DNA of 64,000 nucleotides from Bradyrhizobium sp. AUGA SZCCT0283 (GCF_018130385.1 NZ_JAFCLU010000007.1:62001-126000); one strand, 5' to 3'. Numbered from the stretch's first letter, positions 48,598 through 58,749 are shown. Numbers and translations are program-made. Notes: generated by a model from the sequence alone, not told the origin.

Positions 48598-48617
48598 ACC
48601 GTCCCGGATTATTCTTT

Positions 48618-48693
48618 GAGCATGATCTCCGCGCAAACGCGTTCCGCGTTTGTCGCGAGGAAAAACCGGTACCCACTTTTCCGGATCATGCTC
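48618..48693. repeat. palindromic intergenic repeat between DUF3551 and lolD
   Basis: GAGCATGATC at 48618-48627 and GATCATGCTC at 48684-48693 are inverted ends; the interior holds CGCAAACGCG/CGCGTTTGTCGCG and GGAAAAACCGGTACCCACTTTTCC. Related copies lie at 58504-58552. It sits between convergent gene ends and touches the lolD stop codon. Confidence 0.75.
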
Positions 48694-49391
48694 TACTCCA
48701 GTTCGACGACCTGACCATCGACCAGCGACACCCGGCGGTCCATCCGCCCGGCCAGTTCCATATTGTGGGTGGCGATCAGCATCGCGACCTGCGTCGCCTT
48801 CACCAGTTGCATCAACGCCTTGAAGACGTGATCGGCGGTGTGCGGATCGAGGTTGCCGGTCGGCTCGTCCGCCAATAGCGCCCGCGGGGCATTGGCGACC
48901 GCGCGCGCAATGGCGACGCGCTGCTGTTCACCGCCGGATAGCTCGGCCGGCCGGTGCGTGACGCGGTCGGCGAGGCCGAGATAGGCCAGAATTTCCGTCG
49001 AGCGCTTGATAGTCTCGGACCGTTTGAGGCCACGGATCATCTGCGGCAGCATCACGTTTTCGAGCGCGGTGAATTCCGGCAGCAGCCGGTGCGACTGATA
49101 GACGAAGCCGATGTCGGAGCGCCGGATCTGGGTGCGGTCGATGTCTGATAATTGCGAGGTCGGCGTGCCCGCGACATAGACCTCGCCATCATCGGGACTT
49201 TCGAGCAGGCCGGCGATGTGCAGGAGTGTCGATTTTCCCGAACCCGACGGCGCCACCAGCGCCACCGACTGCCCCGCCCACAGCGCGAGCTTGGCGCCGT
49301 TGAGAATGGTCAGCGTCGCCTCGCCCTGCCTGTACTCGCGTTTTATCTCGTGGAGATAGATAACCGGTACGTCTTCCGCCTCCTCGGCCAT
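48693..49391 (-). CDS. lolD: lipoprotein-releasing ABC transporter, ATP-binding protein LolD
   Basis: LolD powers the release of outer-membrane lipoproteins from the inner membrane. The 232-aa ATPase has Walker A 'APSGSGKST', the Q-loop '[17 protein letters not shown]', signature 'LSGGEQQR', Walker B '[12 protein letters not shown]' and the H-loop 'MLIATHN'. It follows lolC by 8 nt in the same operon. Confidence 0.95.
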   Translation of the reverse strand: MAEEAEDVPVIYLHEIKREYRQGEATLTILNGAKLALWAGQSVALVAPSGSGKSTLLHIAGLLESPDDGEVYVAGTPTSQLSDIDRTQIRRSDIGFVYQSHRLLPEFTALENVMLPQMIRGLKRSETIKRSTEILAYLGLADRVTHRPAELSGGEQQRVAIARAVANAPRALLADEPTGNLDPHTADHVFKALMQLVKATQVAMLIATHNMELAGRMDRRVSLVDGQVVELE

Positions 49392-49398
49392 CTCGTCC

Positions 49399-50679
49399 TC
49401 ACTCGTACCGGAGCGCGTCGACGGGATCGAGGCGCGCGGCGCGCCAGGACGGATAGAGCGTCGCCAGGAACGACAGCGTCAGCGCCATGATCACGACCGC
49501 GGCGGTCTCGCCGAAATCGACCTCGGCCGGCAGCCGGGAGAGGAAGTAGAGTTCCGGCGAGAACAATTCGGTGTTGGTCATCCAGGACAGGAATTGCCGG
49601 ATCGATTCGATATTCAGGCAGATCAGCATGCCGACGAAGAAGCCGGTCAGCGTGCCGACCACGCCGATCGCCGCGCCCGTGATCAGGAATATCCGCATGA
49701 TCGAGCCCTGCGAGGCGCCCATGGTGCGCAGGATGGCGATGTCCTGCCCCTTGTCCTTGACCAGCATGATCAGGCCGGAGACGATGTTGAGCGCGGCAAC
49801 CAGCACGATCATGGTCAGGATCAAGAACATCACGTTGCGCTCGACCTGCAGCGCATTGAAGAAGGTCGAGTTGCGCTGCCGCCAGTCGACCAGGAACACC
49901 GGCCGCCCGGCCGCCTCCGTGACGGCCTTGCGGAACGCGTCGATTCGATCGGGATTGGTGGTGAATACCTCGATCGCGGTCACGTCGTCCTTGCGGTTGA
50001 AATAAGCCTGCGACTCCGGCAGCGGCATGAACACGAAGCTGGCGTCATATTCCGACATGCCGATCTCGAACACCGCCGCCACTTTGTACGGCTTGATGCG
50101 CGGCGTGGTTCCCATCGGGGTCACGGCGCCCTTCGGCGCCACCAGCGTGATGGTGTCGCCGGCGTGCAGCGACAATTGATCGGCGAGCCGGCGTCCGATG
50201 ATGACGCCCTGCCCCTCGTCAAAACCTTCCATCGTGCCTTGCTTGATGTTCTTGGCGATCGAGGTGAGGTTGTTCAGGTCGGCAGACCGCATGCCGCGCA
50301 CCAGCACGCCGGCGGCGTTGAAGGCCGAGGACGCCAGCGCCTGACCGTCCACGACCGGCGCAGCAAGGCGGATGCCGTCGACCTGGCTGATGCGCTCGGC
50401 GACATCCTTCCAGTCGGTCAGCGGCGATTCCAGCGGCTGCACCAGCAGATGCCCGTTCAGACCGAGGATCTTGTCCAGCAGTTCCTTGCGAAAACCGTTC
50501 ATGACAGCCATCACGATGATCAGCGTGGCGACGCCGAGCATGATGCCGAGGAACGAAAAGCCGGCGATGACCGAAATGAAACCTTCCTTGCGGCGCGCAC
50601 GCAGGTAACGCCCGGACAACAGCCATTCGAAGGGCGCAAAAGGCGGGGTTCGGGCTGTCTCGTTCATGGTCTCATCCAT
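49399..50679 (-). CDS. lolC: lipoprotein-releasing ABC transporter permease LolC/LolE
   Basis: LolC/E-type permease, 426 aa. It starts '[50 protein letters not shown]' (first membrane helix), has a large periplasmic domain (about residues 70-280), and three C-terminal helices. Many alphaproteobacteria have a single LolF-like permease. The order proS-lolC-lolD is conserved in related genomes. Confidence 0.93.
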   Translation of the reverse strand: MDETMNETARTPPFAPFEWLLSGRYLRARRKEGFISVIAGFSFLGIMLGVATLIIVMAVMNGFRKELLDKILGLNGHLLVQPLESPLTDWKDVAERISQVDGIRLAAPVVDGQALASSAFNAAGVLVRGMRSADLNNLTSIAKNIKQGTMEGFDEGQGVIIGRRLADQLSLHAGDTITLVAPKGAVTPMGTTPRIKPYKVAAVFEIGMSEYDASFVFMPLPESQAYFNRKDDVTAIEVFTTNPDRIDAFRKAVTEAAGRPVFLVDWRQRNSTFFNALQVERNVMFLILTMIVLVAALNIVSGLIMLVKDKGQDIAILRTMGASQGSIMRIFLITGAAIGVVGTLTGFFVGMLICLNIESIRQFLSWMTNTELFSPELYFLSRLPAEVDFGETAAVVIMALTLSFLATLYPSWRAARLDPVDALRYE

Positions 50680-50748
50680 TACTCGATAATCCCATGATTC
50701 GGGCCAAATGTGGCCTTATTGGCCAACATTACCGCCACCGTGGATATC

Positions 50749-52068
50749 TTATCCCGCTATCCTCGCCACTACTTCAACTGGGCTGAAATTCTCGCGCGAA
50801 CCGTCGCTGCGCCGCTTGATCTCGAGCTTGCCCTCGGCGAGGCCCTTCGGCCCGACCAGAATCTGCCAGGGGATGCCGATCAGGTCGGCGGCTGCGAACT
50901 TGGCGCCGGCACGCTGGTCGGTATCGTCATAGAGCACGTCGACGCCCTTGGCCTGAAGTTCCCGATAAAGCTTCTCGCAGGCGCCGTCGACGGCCGCGTC
51001 CCCCTGCTTCAAATTCAAGATCACGGCGGTGAACGGCGCCACCGCCTCCGGCCATTTGATGCCGGCGTCGTCGTGGCAGGCCTCGATGATGGCGCCGACC
51101 AGGCGCGAGACGCCGACGCCGTAGGAGCCGCCATGGATCGGCACGTCGACGCCGTCGGCGCCGGCGACCATCGCCTTCATCGCGTCGGAATATTTGGTGC
51201 CGAAATAGAAGATCTGGCCGACCTCGATGCCGCGCGTGTTGACGCGCTTGTCGGCCGGCACTTCGCGCTCGTAGCGCTCGGCATCGTGGACGTCCTCGGT
51301 CGCGGCATAGACCGACGTCCATTGCTTGATGATGTCAGTGAGATCGCCGTCATAGTCGACATCGTCGGGCGGGATCGGCAGGTTGAGCACGTCGCTGTTG
51401 CAGAACACGCCGGACTCGCCGGTTTCCGCCAGCACGATGAATTCATGGCTGAGATCGCCGCCGATCGGGCCGGTCTCGGCGCGCATCGGAATCGCCTTCA
51501 GTCCCATCCGCGCGAAGGTGCGCAGGTAGGCAACGAACATCCGGTTATAGGCACGGCGCGCCGCCGCCTCGTCGATGTCGAAGGAGTAAGCATCCTTCAT
51601 CAGGAATTCGCGGCCGCGCATCACGCCGAAACGCGGCCGCTGCTCGTCACGGAACTTCCACTGGATGTGATAGAGATTGAGCGGCAGGCTCTTGTACGAC
51701 TTCACATAGGCGCGGAAAATTTCGGTGATCATTTCCTCGTTGGTCGGCCCGTACAGCAATTCACGCTTGTGACGGTCGGCGATGCGCAGCATCTCCGGAC
51801 CATAGGCGTCGTAGCGGCCGCTCTCGCGCCAGAGATCGGCGAGCTGCAGCGTCGGCATCAACAGTTCCAGCGCGCCGGCGCGATCCTGTTCCTCACGGAC
51901 GATCTGCTCGATCTTCTTCAGGACCCGAAAGCCGAGCGGCAGCCAGGCGTAGATGCCGGCCGCTTCCTGCCGCATCATGCCCGCACGCAGCATCAGCCGA
52001 TGCGAGACGATCTCCGCCTCTTTCGGATTCTCTTTCAGGATGGGTAGAAAAAACCGCGACAACCGCAT
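50749..52068 (-). CDS. proS: prolyl-tRNA synthetase, short form
   Basis: ProRS charges tRNA-Pro. The 439-aa class II enzyme has motif 1 near '[37 protein letters not shown]', '[10 protein letters not shown]' and '[29 protein letters not shown]' (motif 2), '[12 protein letters not shown]' (motif 3), and the anticodon-binding domain. The 439-aa length shows the alphaproteobacterial form without the editing insertion. The start 52068 (MRLSRFF) was chosen over 52131. A YbaK-type deacylase that could supply editing in trans lies at 35602-36069. Confidence 0.95.
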   Translation of the reverse strand: MRLSRFFLPILKENPKEAEIVSHRLMLRAGMMRQEAAGIYAWLPLGFRVLKKIEQIVREEQDRAGALELLMPTLQLADLWRESGRYDAYGPEMLRIADRHKRELLYGPTNEEMITEIFRAYVKSYKSLPLNLYHIQWKFRDEQRPRFGVMRGREFLMKDAYSFDIDEAAARRAYNRMFVAYLRTFARMGLKAIPMRAETGPIGGDLSHEFIVLAETGESGVFCNSDVLNLPIPPDDVDYDGDLTDIIKQWTSVYAATEDVHDAERYEREVPADKRVNTRGIEVGQIFYFGTKYSDAMKAMVAGADGVDVPIHGGSYGVGVSRLVGAIIEACHDDAGIKWPEAVAPFTAVILNLKQGDAAVDGACEKLYRELQAKGVDVLYDDTDQRAGAKFAAADLIGIPWQILVGPKGLAEGKLEIKRRSDGSRENFSPVEVVARIAG

Positions 52069-52276
52069 GGGACAACTCAAGGAATCAGTAAGATACCGGA
52101 AGAGGTGCAGTGAAACCGGATCGGGTGCCAAAATACAAGGCCGGGGCCGGTGAAAAGCGGCTGGAAACGCGGATTTCCGGGCCGTTTTTGGGCCTCGTGG
52201 TCCTCATGCCTTCACAACGGCGTCATACCCCGCTGCGCTCCACCCATCTACAAGTTGGTGGAAGCGGGATCCGCTG

Positions 52277-53842
52277 TCAGCGCACCTGCAATTCATCTTG
52301 CAGCGTCACCTTCTCGAAATCGGAGACCAGTGCCTCGATGCGCATGTGCCAACGTCCCGCCAGCGGCAGCGCCACGCCGCGCACATGCCAGTAGCCGTCC
52401 GGCCCGAGCGCCGCGCGACGCTCCATCGGCTCGATGCCGCGCTCCGGCAAGCTCATGATCAGCGTCGCCTCTTTGGCCGGCAGCAGCGCGGCGTCGCCCG
52501 TCATCAGCTGCAGCACAAAATCGTTGGCGCCGACCTTGCCCGGCGAAACCAGCACCTGAAACATCGCTGCGTCGGTGTGGATATGGACCGAGAGCGGCGC
52601 CGCAACTGATGCAGCCGAGGCGCGCGGCGGCGGCGTGAACCGCCAGCCGGCGACGACGGCAAGGATGCAAACGACGAGAGCGCATTCCAGCAGGATCGCT
52701 CCCAGCAGCGGCCGGGTGTTCTCGTAATTCGCAACGACGGCGGGCGTGCAGACAAACCGGTTCAGCGCGGCAAGGCCGAGCAACAGGATCACCAGCGCCA
52801 GCTTGACCGAGAGAAGGATGCCGTATTGGGTTTCGATCAGCGCGCGGACACTGCCAAGCTGGATGATCGAAAGCACCAACCCGCTCAGCACGAGCAGCCC
52901 GACCAACGGAATCGCTAGGCCTGAAAACTGCTTGAGCACGCGCGGCAGGTCGTCATTGCGCCAACGCGCCATGGTCGCCAGCGGCGCCAGCGCGCCGATC
53001 CAGTAGGCCGCGGCGACGCCGTGCAGGAACAGCAACGGCCGGGTCAGCCATTGCGGCGAGGCGGTCGCGGCATGCCCGCTCATCGCCAGCGACAGCCCGA
53101 CGCCCGCCATGCACAGCGTGGTCAACACCCGGGCGATCAGGATGCCCGGGCTTTTCCATGCGTACCAGGCGATGGCCACCACCACGATCGCCATCAACAG
53201 CGACGGCCCGAGGGAGGTCGCAAGTGCGCTCGCCCACGGCGCCGAGGTCACGATGCCGCCAAGCGGAAGGTTGAGGAGATCGAGGCCTTGGAGGCCGAGC
53301 GAGGCCACCGCGCTCACGAGACCGACAGCGAGCGCGCCACGGCTGACCGTCGATCCGCTCGGGCCCTGCCCGATCCAGGCTGCGAAGAACGCGCCGCCGA
53401 CACCCACGAACAGCCCGAGATAGACCCCGATCCGCGCCAGCCAGATCAGCACCGCTTGCGGACTTGTTTTCGCCGGCGGCGCGGCCCCGGTCACGGCGCC
53501 GATTGAAAACACCAGCGATCCCGCCACGGGATGACCGTCCTGCGAAACCACGCGGTAGCTGACGATCTGCGTGCCCTGCGGCAGGTCATCCGGCAGAACG
53601 ATCAGCACGGATTGGCCGACCGCGCGCGTGGCGACATCGCGCGCCTTGCCATCGGCATCGATGACGCCGATCACGGCCCGAGCAACGCTCTCGTTGAAAT
53701 GCAACTGCACCATCTTCGGCGGCAGCGTGAGCACGCTGCCATCGGCCGGCTCCGAAGAAAGCAGCGTCGCATGGGCCCACGCGGCGCTCGCAATGCAAAG
53801 CGCCGACAGCAGCGCAGCAAGACCAGCGAGCACGCGCGCCAT
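52277..53842 (-). CDS. CopC-CopD fusion, copper-transport protein
   Basis: A 521-aa fusion: a signal peptide, then a CopC domain whose mature N-terminus is 'AHATLLSSEPADGSVL' (His as copper ligand) through 'DGHPVAGSLVFSIG', then a CopD domain with about eight membrane helices (residues about 130-405), and a YtkA-like periplasmic C-terminal domain (about 425-521). Such fusions carry copper through the periplasm and across the inner membrane. It is the last gene of a five-gene copper cluster, starting 10 nt after the YcnI-type gene. Confidence 0.9.
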   Translation of the reverse strand: MARVLAGLAALLSALCIASAAWAHATLLSSEPADGSVLTLPPKMVQLHFNESVARAVIGVIDADGKARDVATRAVGQSVLIVLPDDLPQGTQIVSYRVVSQDGHPVAGSLVFSIGAVTGAAPPAKTSPQAVLIWLARIGVYLGLFVGVGGAFFAAWIGQGPSGSTVSRGALAVGLVSAVASLGLQGLDLLNLPLGGIVTSAPWASALATSLGPSLLMAIVVVAIAWYAWKSPGILIARVLTTLCMAGVGLSLAMSGHAATASPQWLTRPLLFLHGVAAAYWIGALAPLATMARWRNDDLPRVLKQFSGLAIPLVGLLVLSGLVLSIIQLGSVRALIETQYGILLSVKLALVILLLGLAALNRFVCTPAVVANYENTRPLLGAILLECALVVCILAVVAGWRFTPPPRASAASVAAPLSVHIHTDAAMFQVLVSPGKVGANDFVLQLMTGDAALLPAKEATLIMSLPERGIEPMERRAALGPDGYWHVRGVALPLAGRWHMRIEALVSDFEKVTLQDELQVR

Positions 53843-53852
53843 CGGGATGGCT

Positions 53853-54377
53853 TTACGGCTTCGTTGTCAGCTTGAGTCCCGGCGCCGGTGTCTTGCTGCC
53901 CTCTCCGTGGCCGCTCTGGCCTGCTGCCGGAATATCGATCCAGCGGCTGACCCCCTGCTCGCATTCCTGCACCACGGGAAAATACAGCGTGGTGTCCGGC
54001 TTCAGGCCCGCCGTGAGATAGCTGGAGAAGACGAACTCGTCGAAATTGTCGTCGGCAAGCTTGCCGCCGCTCCACACCACTTCCTTGACGCCTTCGGACA
54101 ATTTGCTGCCGTGAAACTCATACTCGGCGGCGTATTTGCCCTTGACGGTCTCGAGGGTCCAGCCCGGCTTGGGCATCGGCTTGATGCCGATCACGCCTTC
54201 CGGAATTTGCACCCGCAGCTTGACGGTCGGCGATCCCGCGCAGCCATGCGGCACGGCGAACACCGCCTTGTAGTACGAGCCGACCGGCGCCTGCCGTTTC
54301 TCAAGTGTGACATGCGCGGCGGCCGGAGAGGCCGCAATCGCGGCAAGGATAATGACGGCAAAAGCAATCTTCGACAT
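53853..54377 (-). CDS. YcnI-type copper-binding protein (DUF1775)
   Basis: A 174-aa periplasmic protein. The signal peptide (MSKIAFAVIILAAIAASPAAA) exposes a mature N-terminal His in 'HVTLEKRQAPVGSYYKAVFAVPHGC', as in copper-binding YcnI. 'GVIGIKPMPKPGWTLETV' and 'WSGGKLADDNFDEFVF' are the family's conserved Trp region. It lies between PCuAC and the CopC-CopD gene, the typical neighbourhood. Confidence 0.9.
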   Translation of the reverse strand: MSKIAFAVIILAAIAASPAAAHVTLEKRQAPVGSYYKAVFAVPHGCAGSPTVKLRVQIPEGVIGIKPMPKPGWTLETVKGKYAAEYEFHGSKLSEGVKEVVWSGGKLADDNFDEFVFSSYLTAGLKPDTTLYFPVVQECEQGVSRWIDIPAAGQSGHGEGSKTPAPGLKLTTKP

Positions 54378-54388
54378 TGGGTGGACCT

Positions 54389-54886
54389 TTACTTCTTCAT
54401 GCCGGAATGATCATGCCCCGCGGGCGCCTTCGCGCCGACGCCCTGCACATCGAGCGACAGCGTCACCTTGCCGGCCTTCTCGAATTCGAGCGTGAGCGGC
54501 ACCTTGTCGCCCTGCTTGAGCGGCGTCTTCAGATCCATCAGCATCAAATGGTAGCCGCCCGGCGCGAGCTTGACGATCTTGCCCGGCTCGATCACGAGGC
54601 CCTTGTCGAGCGGCCGCATGGTCATGACGCCGTTGTTCATCGCCATCTCGTGAATCTCGACCTTGCCGGCGAAATCGCCGGCTCCGCTGATCAGGCGGTC
54701 CGGCGCAGAGCCCTTGTTCTCGATCGTGAGAAAGCCGCCGGCGATCTTGGCGCCGCCGGGCGTCGCGCGGCTCCAGGGCTGCGTGATGACGAGATCGCCG
54801 GCCTTGACCTCCTGGGCGTGCGCGGGTGCGCCCTGGAGAGCAAACAGGGCGGCCACGCAGGCAAGCGTGTGCATAATGTTCTTCAT
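54389..54886 (-). CDS. PCuAC-type periplasmic copper chaperone
   Basis: A 165-aa protein with a signal peptide (to 'GAPAHAQ', about residue 24). The copper motif H(M)x10Mx21HxM is seen as 'HEMAMNNGVMTMRP' and 'GGYHLMLM'. Such chaperones deliver Cu(I) to cytochrome oxidase. C-terminal 'HDHSGMKK' adds His/Met. The start 54886 was preferred over 54919. It follows the TonB receptor gene. Confidence 0.92.
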   Translation of the reverse strand: MKNIMHTLACVAALFALQGAPAHAQEVKAGDLVITQPWSRATPGGAKIAGGFLTIENKGSAPDRLISGAGDFAGKVEIHEMAMNNGVMTMRPLDKGLVIEPGKIVKLAPGGYHLMLMDLKTPLKQGDKVPLTLEFEKAGKVTLSLDVQGVGAKAPAGHDHSGMKK

Positions 54887-54940
54887 GGTTCGACTTTCGT
54901 GTTCAAACGGGTTCAGCATTGGTCTGCGTCGGATCGATAC

Positions 54941-57148
54941 CTACCACCTGTACTTCATCCCGGCAAAAACAGCCCTTCCATTGCCCGGCTCAAACAAGGG
55001 CGAGGTTGCAGTCGCCACATTGATGATGCTGGTGCTGGAAATGTACGCCTTGTTGGCGAGATTGCGCCCCTCGATATAGGCCGAAACCGGACCGCCATTG
55101 TCGAAGCCCGCCTTGAGCCCTAGCAGCGCATAGGCCTCGGTCTTCAGCGTGTTCGCACTGTCGACGAAATAGGCCTGCGGCACCCATTCGACATTGGGCC
55201 CGAAATAGAAGCCGGTCGGATTCTTGTAGAGCAACTCGGCGCGGAGATAGTGGCGCGGGGCGCCGGGCAGCAGGTTGTTGCCGAAGGTTGCGTCATTGTC
55301 GAAGCGGAAATCGTTGAACGTGTAGGCCAGGTTCAGCCAGAGTTTGTCCGGCGCCGGGCCGTTGTTGAAGATACCTCGGAAAATCGCGGCGCCCGCGCCC
55401 GCTTCGATACCCTGGTGAACGGTGCGGTCGGCATTGGTGACGTTGCAATTGCCGAACGCGCTGTAGAGACATTGCAGTTCGTCGCGGATGTTGGCGCGAT
55501 AGGCCGAGATCTCCCAGGCGTAATCGGGCCGCTTCATGCGGGTTCCGATCTCATAGGTGGTGGCGGTCTGCGGGCGGATGCTGGTGAAGGGAATGACCAC
55601 GACCCCCGGTACATTCGCGCTTTCGCCAAAACTTGGCACTTCGGCGCTTCGCGAGATGTTGGCGAAGGCCTGCCAGGTCGGATCGATATTCCAGAGCAGG
55701 CCAGCCTTCGGCGACCACAGATTGAACTTGGTCGCTCCCGAAGCATCACCATCGCTGAGGAAACGATCCTGCCGGTTACGGGTAGCGTAAAGGAATTGTG
55801 TTCCCGCGATCGCCGCGACGTTCGGCAGGAAGTAGAAACTGTCTTCGACATAGAGCGAGGTGTTTTTCGAGCGATCGATCGACGAGGACAGCAGCGCGCC
55901 CTTCTGGCCGCCGAGATTGGCGAATTGCTGGTTGTCGATGCTGCCGTTCAGGATGTTGACGCCGGCGACAAGGCGGTTGCGGAAGCCGCCGATGAAGCGG
56001 TCGTCGGTCACCTTGGCGAAGCCGCCATAGTCCTTGTAGCTGTAATCGAGCCACTGGAAGATCGGATGCATCAAATGGCGGTCTACGCCAAAGGCGCCGA
56101 ATTCGACCTTGGTGTCGTCGAACCGGATCGTGGTCTTGTTGGCAAGCCGCACGGTGTCGATGTTGCGCTGTTGGTCGTTGGCGACATTGGCGGGAGCGGC
56201 GGCTTCAGGATTGGTCAGGGCCGACTGCTTGGCGACGGTGCCGGGAATGCGCTGGCGCACTTCGTTGGCGTTGAAATAGAACCGCGTTTCGGCATCCGGC
56301 GAGAACTGATAGCCGACATTGCCGCTGACGCGGGTGCCGCTGCCAAAACTGTGGTCCCGGAAGCCGTCTGACGCCTGCGTCGCGGCGGTGACGAAACCGT
56401 CCCAGGGGCCGTTGGCGCCGCCGGCATTGGCCTGCAGCCGTTTGAAGCCGAACGCGCCGATATCGGCCGACACGCCGTTCGGGAACGGATCGCGGCCGGT
56501 CGGCATCACGAAATTGATCGCGCCGCCGAGCGAGTTCGCGCCGAACTGCAGCGCATTGGCGCCCTTGTAGACCTCGACATATTTGTAGGCGGTCGGATCG
56601 ATCTCCTGGAAATCGCCGTAGCCGTCGGCGGTGTTGATCGGAATGCCGTCCATATAGAGCTGCACGCCACGCAGATGGAAGTTGCGTGACAGGCCCGAGC
56701 CGCGGATCGAAAGCCTGGTGTCGTCACCCCATTTCGGCTGCGCGAAGACGCCCGGCACATAATCCAGGATGTCCTTGATGGTGTTGGCTACGGTTGAATT
56801 CCTGTAGGCCGCGGCCGGCACGATCGCGACGCCGCCCGGGGTTTGATTGATCTCGGTCAGCGCCTGCTGCGCGCTCAGCACCGCCAGCGCGCCGCGGCCG
56901 CCCTGCCCCTGATCGCCAGCGGTCGGCGGCGCCGGAGCGCGCACCTGCCGGACGGCGCGCGCGGACCGCGCCGCGCTGCGGGGTGGACGAGCGCTGGTGG
57001 CGCGCTTCTGTTCCGGCGCGGTGACGGTCACCGGCGGGAGGTTTGATCGCTCGGTCTGCGCCTCGGCGCCAAACGGCGATACGAATATGGCGGCCGAGGC
57101 CAGCAGTGTGCTGCGCACGAGCCCTGGGGGTGGTGCAAGACGAAACAT
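54941..57148 (-). CDS. TonB-dependent outer-membrane receptor, copper-cluster type
   Basis: A 735-aa receptor. After a signal peptide come an N-terminal TonB-interaction segment ('LPPVTVTAPE'), an Ala/Arg-rich linker, a plug domain (about 110-240: 'IKDILDYVPGVFAQPKWGDDTRLSIRGSGLSRNFHLRGVQLYMDGIPINTADG') and a barrel ending 'GNGRAVFAGMKYRW'. Its cluster partners are all copper proteins, so copper or a copper-chelate is the likely substrate, but receptors of this kind also take siderophores. The start 57148 (MFRLAPPPG) was preferred over 57223. Confidence 0.92.
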   Translation of the reverse strand: MFRLAPPPGLVRSTLLASAAIFVSPFGAEAQTERSNLPPVTVTAPEQKRATSARPPRSAARSARAVRQVRAPAPPTAGDQGQGGRGALAVLSAQQALTEINQTPGGVAIVPAAAYRNSTVANTIKDILDYVPGVFAQPKWGDDTRLSIRGSGLSRNFHLRGVQLYMDGIPINTADGYGDFQEIDPTAYKYVEVYKGANALQFGANSLGGAINFVMPTGRDPFPNGVSADIGAFGFKRLQANAGGANGPWDGFVTAATQASDGFRDHSFGSGTRVSGNVGYQFSPDAETRFYFNANEVRQRIPGTVAKQSALTNPEAAAPANVANDQQRNIDTVRLANKTTIRFDDTKVEFGAFGVDRHLMHPIFQWLDYSYKDYGGFAKVTDDRFIGGFRNRLVAGVNILNGSIDNQQFANLGGQKGALLSSSIDRSKNTSLYVEDSFYFLPNVAAIAGTQFLYATRNRQDRFLSDGDASGATKFNLWSPKAGLLWNIDPTWQAFANISRSAEVPSFGESANVPGVVVIPFTSIRPQTATTYEIGTRMKRPDYAWEISAYRANIRDELQCLYSAFGNCNVTNADRTVHQGIEAGAGAAIFRGIFNNGPAPDKLWLNLAYTFNDFRFDNDATFGNNLLPGAPRHYLRAELLYKNPTGFYFGPNVEWVPQAYFVDSANTLKTEAYALLGLKAGFDNGGPVSAYIEGRNLANKAYISSTSIINVATATSPLFEPGNGRAVFAGMKYRW

Positions 57149-57247
57149 GGAATGATCCTGACGCCAGCTCTCTGGCCGGCTTTGCTCAACTGAACGAACA
57201 GGCACGGCCGTGGGCCGCACCAATCCTGATGGGAAGTTGCGAGGTCG

Positions 57248-57616
57248 TCAGGAAAAGGCGGGAGGGGCGCGCGCCTGCGCGTGCGAGCCGGCACGGGCGT
57301 TGGTCAGCCGAAAGACAAAATCGAACCAGGCCACCCGCTCGGCAACCCGATCGACGGCGATCGCCGCGGCCTGCGGCACATCGACCGGGGCGCCGGTCTG
57401 CAGCACACTGCAAACCGAACAGCATCCGTCATGGGCGCGGTGGCCGGTCTGATCGGTCTGCCCCGCACCGGGCGCAGCATTGCCGTGGCAGATGACGGCG
57501 CCGGCGAGCGGATCGGAGGCCGCAATGGTCGCCGCCCAGCATGCGCCGATCGGTGCAAAAATCTGCACCGCCAGGGCAATCAGGACAATTGGCAGAAAAT
57601 TCTTCAGCCGGCGCAT
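57248..57616 (-). CDS. DUF2946-family copper-cluster protein
   Basis: A 122-aa protein with an N-terminal signal/anchor (MRRLKNFLPIVLIALAVQIFAPIGACWA), a Cys cluster 'GCCSVCSVLQ' near residue 64 with His nearby ('CHGNAAPG', 'HRAHDG'), and a C-terminal region. DUF2946 genes commonly start copper-handling operons, though the role is unproven. It is the first gene of the cluster, 99 nt upstream of the TonB receptor. Confidence 0.8.
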   Translation of the reverse strand: MRRLKNFLPIVLIALAVQIFAPIGACWAATIAASDPLAGAVICHGNAAPGAGQTDQTGHRAHDGCCSVCSVLQTGAPVDVPQAAAIAVDRVAERVAWFDFVFRLTNARAGSHAQARAPPAFS

Positions 57617-58096
57617 CGCAAACCCATCCGCTTCAGACCTTAATCACCTGGAGAGTCCGAAGTCGAGATCAGGTTCCCGGAACTATGTTGCCGCTTTAGG
57701 GAATAAACCTGACGAAAAGCGATGCGTTTTGCAGCATTTGGAGGACGCCCTACCCCAATACCAAGCTTCGGGCGAATTGCGGTTAAATCCACAACCATCA
57801 GTAGCAAATTCCCAATCATTTCGCAGAGTGCTGGAATTTTGAACAAAGGTTGCCGAAAATGGTGACAAGACGAAAAAGATGGTCTACCAATCCAAGCTCA
57901 GGCTGAGCCGAGAGGCTTAAGCTTGGTGGTCCAAGTCTCGGGAGGAGCCCTGACGCGCACAAGCAGCGTCGCCTCGACAATCAAGATCAAATCTAAGTTT
58001 TCGGGGAAATTAAGGGTCGACACAATTTTTGAGCAGGGCTTGGCGCCCTGCTCTTTTTTTTGAGACGTTTTTCTTTCGAGACGATCGCAAGCGACA
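57617..58096. other. noncoding stretch with orphan terminator (480 bp)
   Basis: Between the divergent DUF2946 and globin genes there is no credible gene on the plus strand. The sequence is AT-richer than its surroundings, contains only frames of 13-16 codons (for instance from 57880), and ends with a strong plus-strand terminator at 58031. A small RNA is a plausible product. Confidence 0.5.
58031..58061 (+). terminator. orphan intrinsic terminator
   Basis: Stem GAGCAGGGC (58031-58039) / GCCCTGCTC (58045-58053), loop TTGGC, then eight T residues. No plus-strand gene lies within 400 bp upstream. Confidence 0.8.
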
Positions 58097-58498
58097 ATGA
58101 TGGCATCGTCAAATCCGATCGAACGAAGTTTCGAACTGGCCGCCGGACGTTGCGAGGATCTGACGCCGCTGGTCTATCGGCGGCTGTTCGACGCGCATCC
58201 CGAAGCGCGGACGATGTTCCGCACCGAGGGCAGCGAACTCGTCAAGGGTTCGATGCTGGCTTTGACGATCGAGGCCATCCTCGATTTTGCCGGAGAACGC
58301 ACCGGCCATTTCCGCCTGATCAGCACAGAGGTTTCCTCGCACGACGACTACGGCACGCCGCGCGAATTGTTCGTCGCATTCTTCGGCATCATCGCGCAGA
58401 CGCTGCGTGAAGTCATCGGGGCGGAGTGGTCGGAAGAAATCGATACGGCGTGGCGGAAATTGCTCGGCGACATCGAAAGTCTCGTTGCAGCGCGGTGA
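58097..58498 (+). CDS. single-domain globin
   Basis: A 133-aa globin-family protein ('PLVYRRLFDAHPEARTMFRTE', 'GSMLALTIEAILDFAGERTGHFRLISTEVSSHDDYGTPRELFVAFFGIIAQTLREVIGAEWSEEIDTAWRKLLGDI'). The His in 'SHDDYGTP' fits the proximal haem ligand position, as in flavohaemoglobin-like globins. No reductase domain is attached, so partner and role (NO, O2) are unknown. Start ATG 58097 or 58100 (MMAS). Confidence 0.82.
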   Translation: MMASSNPIERSFELAAGRCEDLTPLVYRRLFDAHPEARTMFRTEGSELVKGSMLALTIEAILDFAGERTGHFRLISTEVSSHDDYGTPRELFVAFFGIIAQTLREVIGAEWSEEIDTAWRKLLGDIESLVAAR

Positions 58499-58503
58499 AC
58501 TAC

Positions 58504-58552
58504 AGCATGATCCGGAAAAGTGGAAACCGGTTTTCCGAAAAGATCATGCTCA
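58504..58552. repeat. palindromic intergenic repeat, copy in the ABC-transporter upstream region
   Basis: AGCATGATCCGGAAAAGTGG ... CCGAAAAGATCATGCT: inverted ends AGCATGATC / GATCATGCT, related to 48618-48693. Confidence 0.75.
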
Positions 58553-58563
58553 AACAAAGAGAT

Positions 58564-58603
58564 GAGATCATGATGCGATTTCGTCAAATCGCATCGTGAT
58601 CTC
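58564..58603. repeat. second palindrome adjoining the intergenic repeat
   Basis: GAGATCATGATGCGATTT (58564-58581) and AAATCGCATCGTGATCTC (58586-58603) form an 18-bp near-perfect inverted repeat with a four-base loop. It could terminate the globin transcript. Confidence 0.7.
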
Positions 58604-58749
58604 ATGCGCGCCAAAACTCCTGAAGCTCATTGATACTGGCGATCAAGTCAGCCGGTGGCGCAAATGCGCCGAGTGTGAAAGACTGCCTCGATCCGCGGTG
58701 CGTGCAATCGACGCCGTCGGTAATAAAACGACAAACGAGGGAGCGAGCG

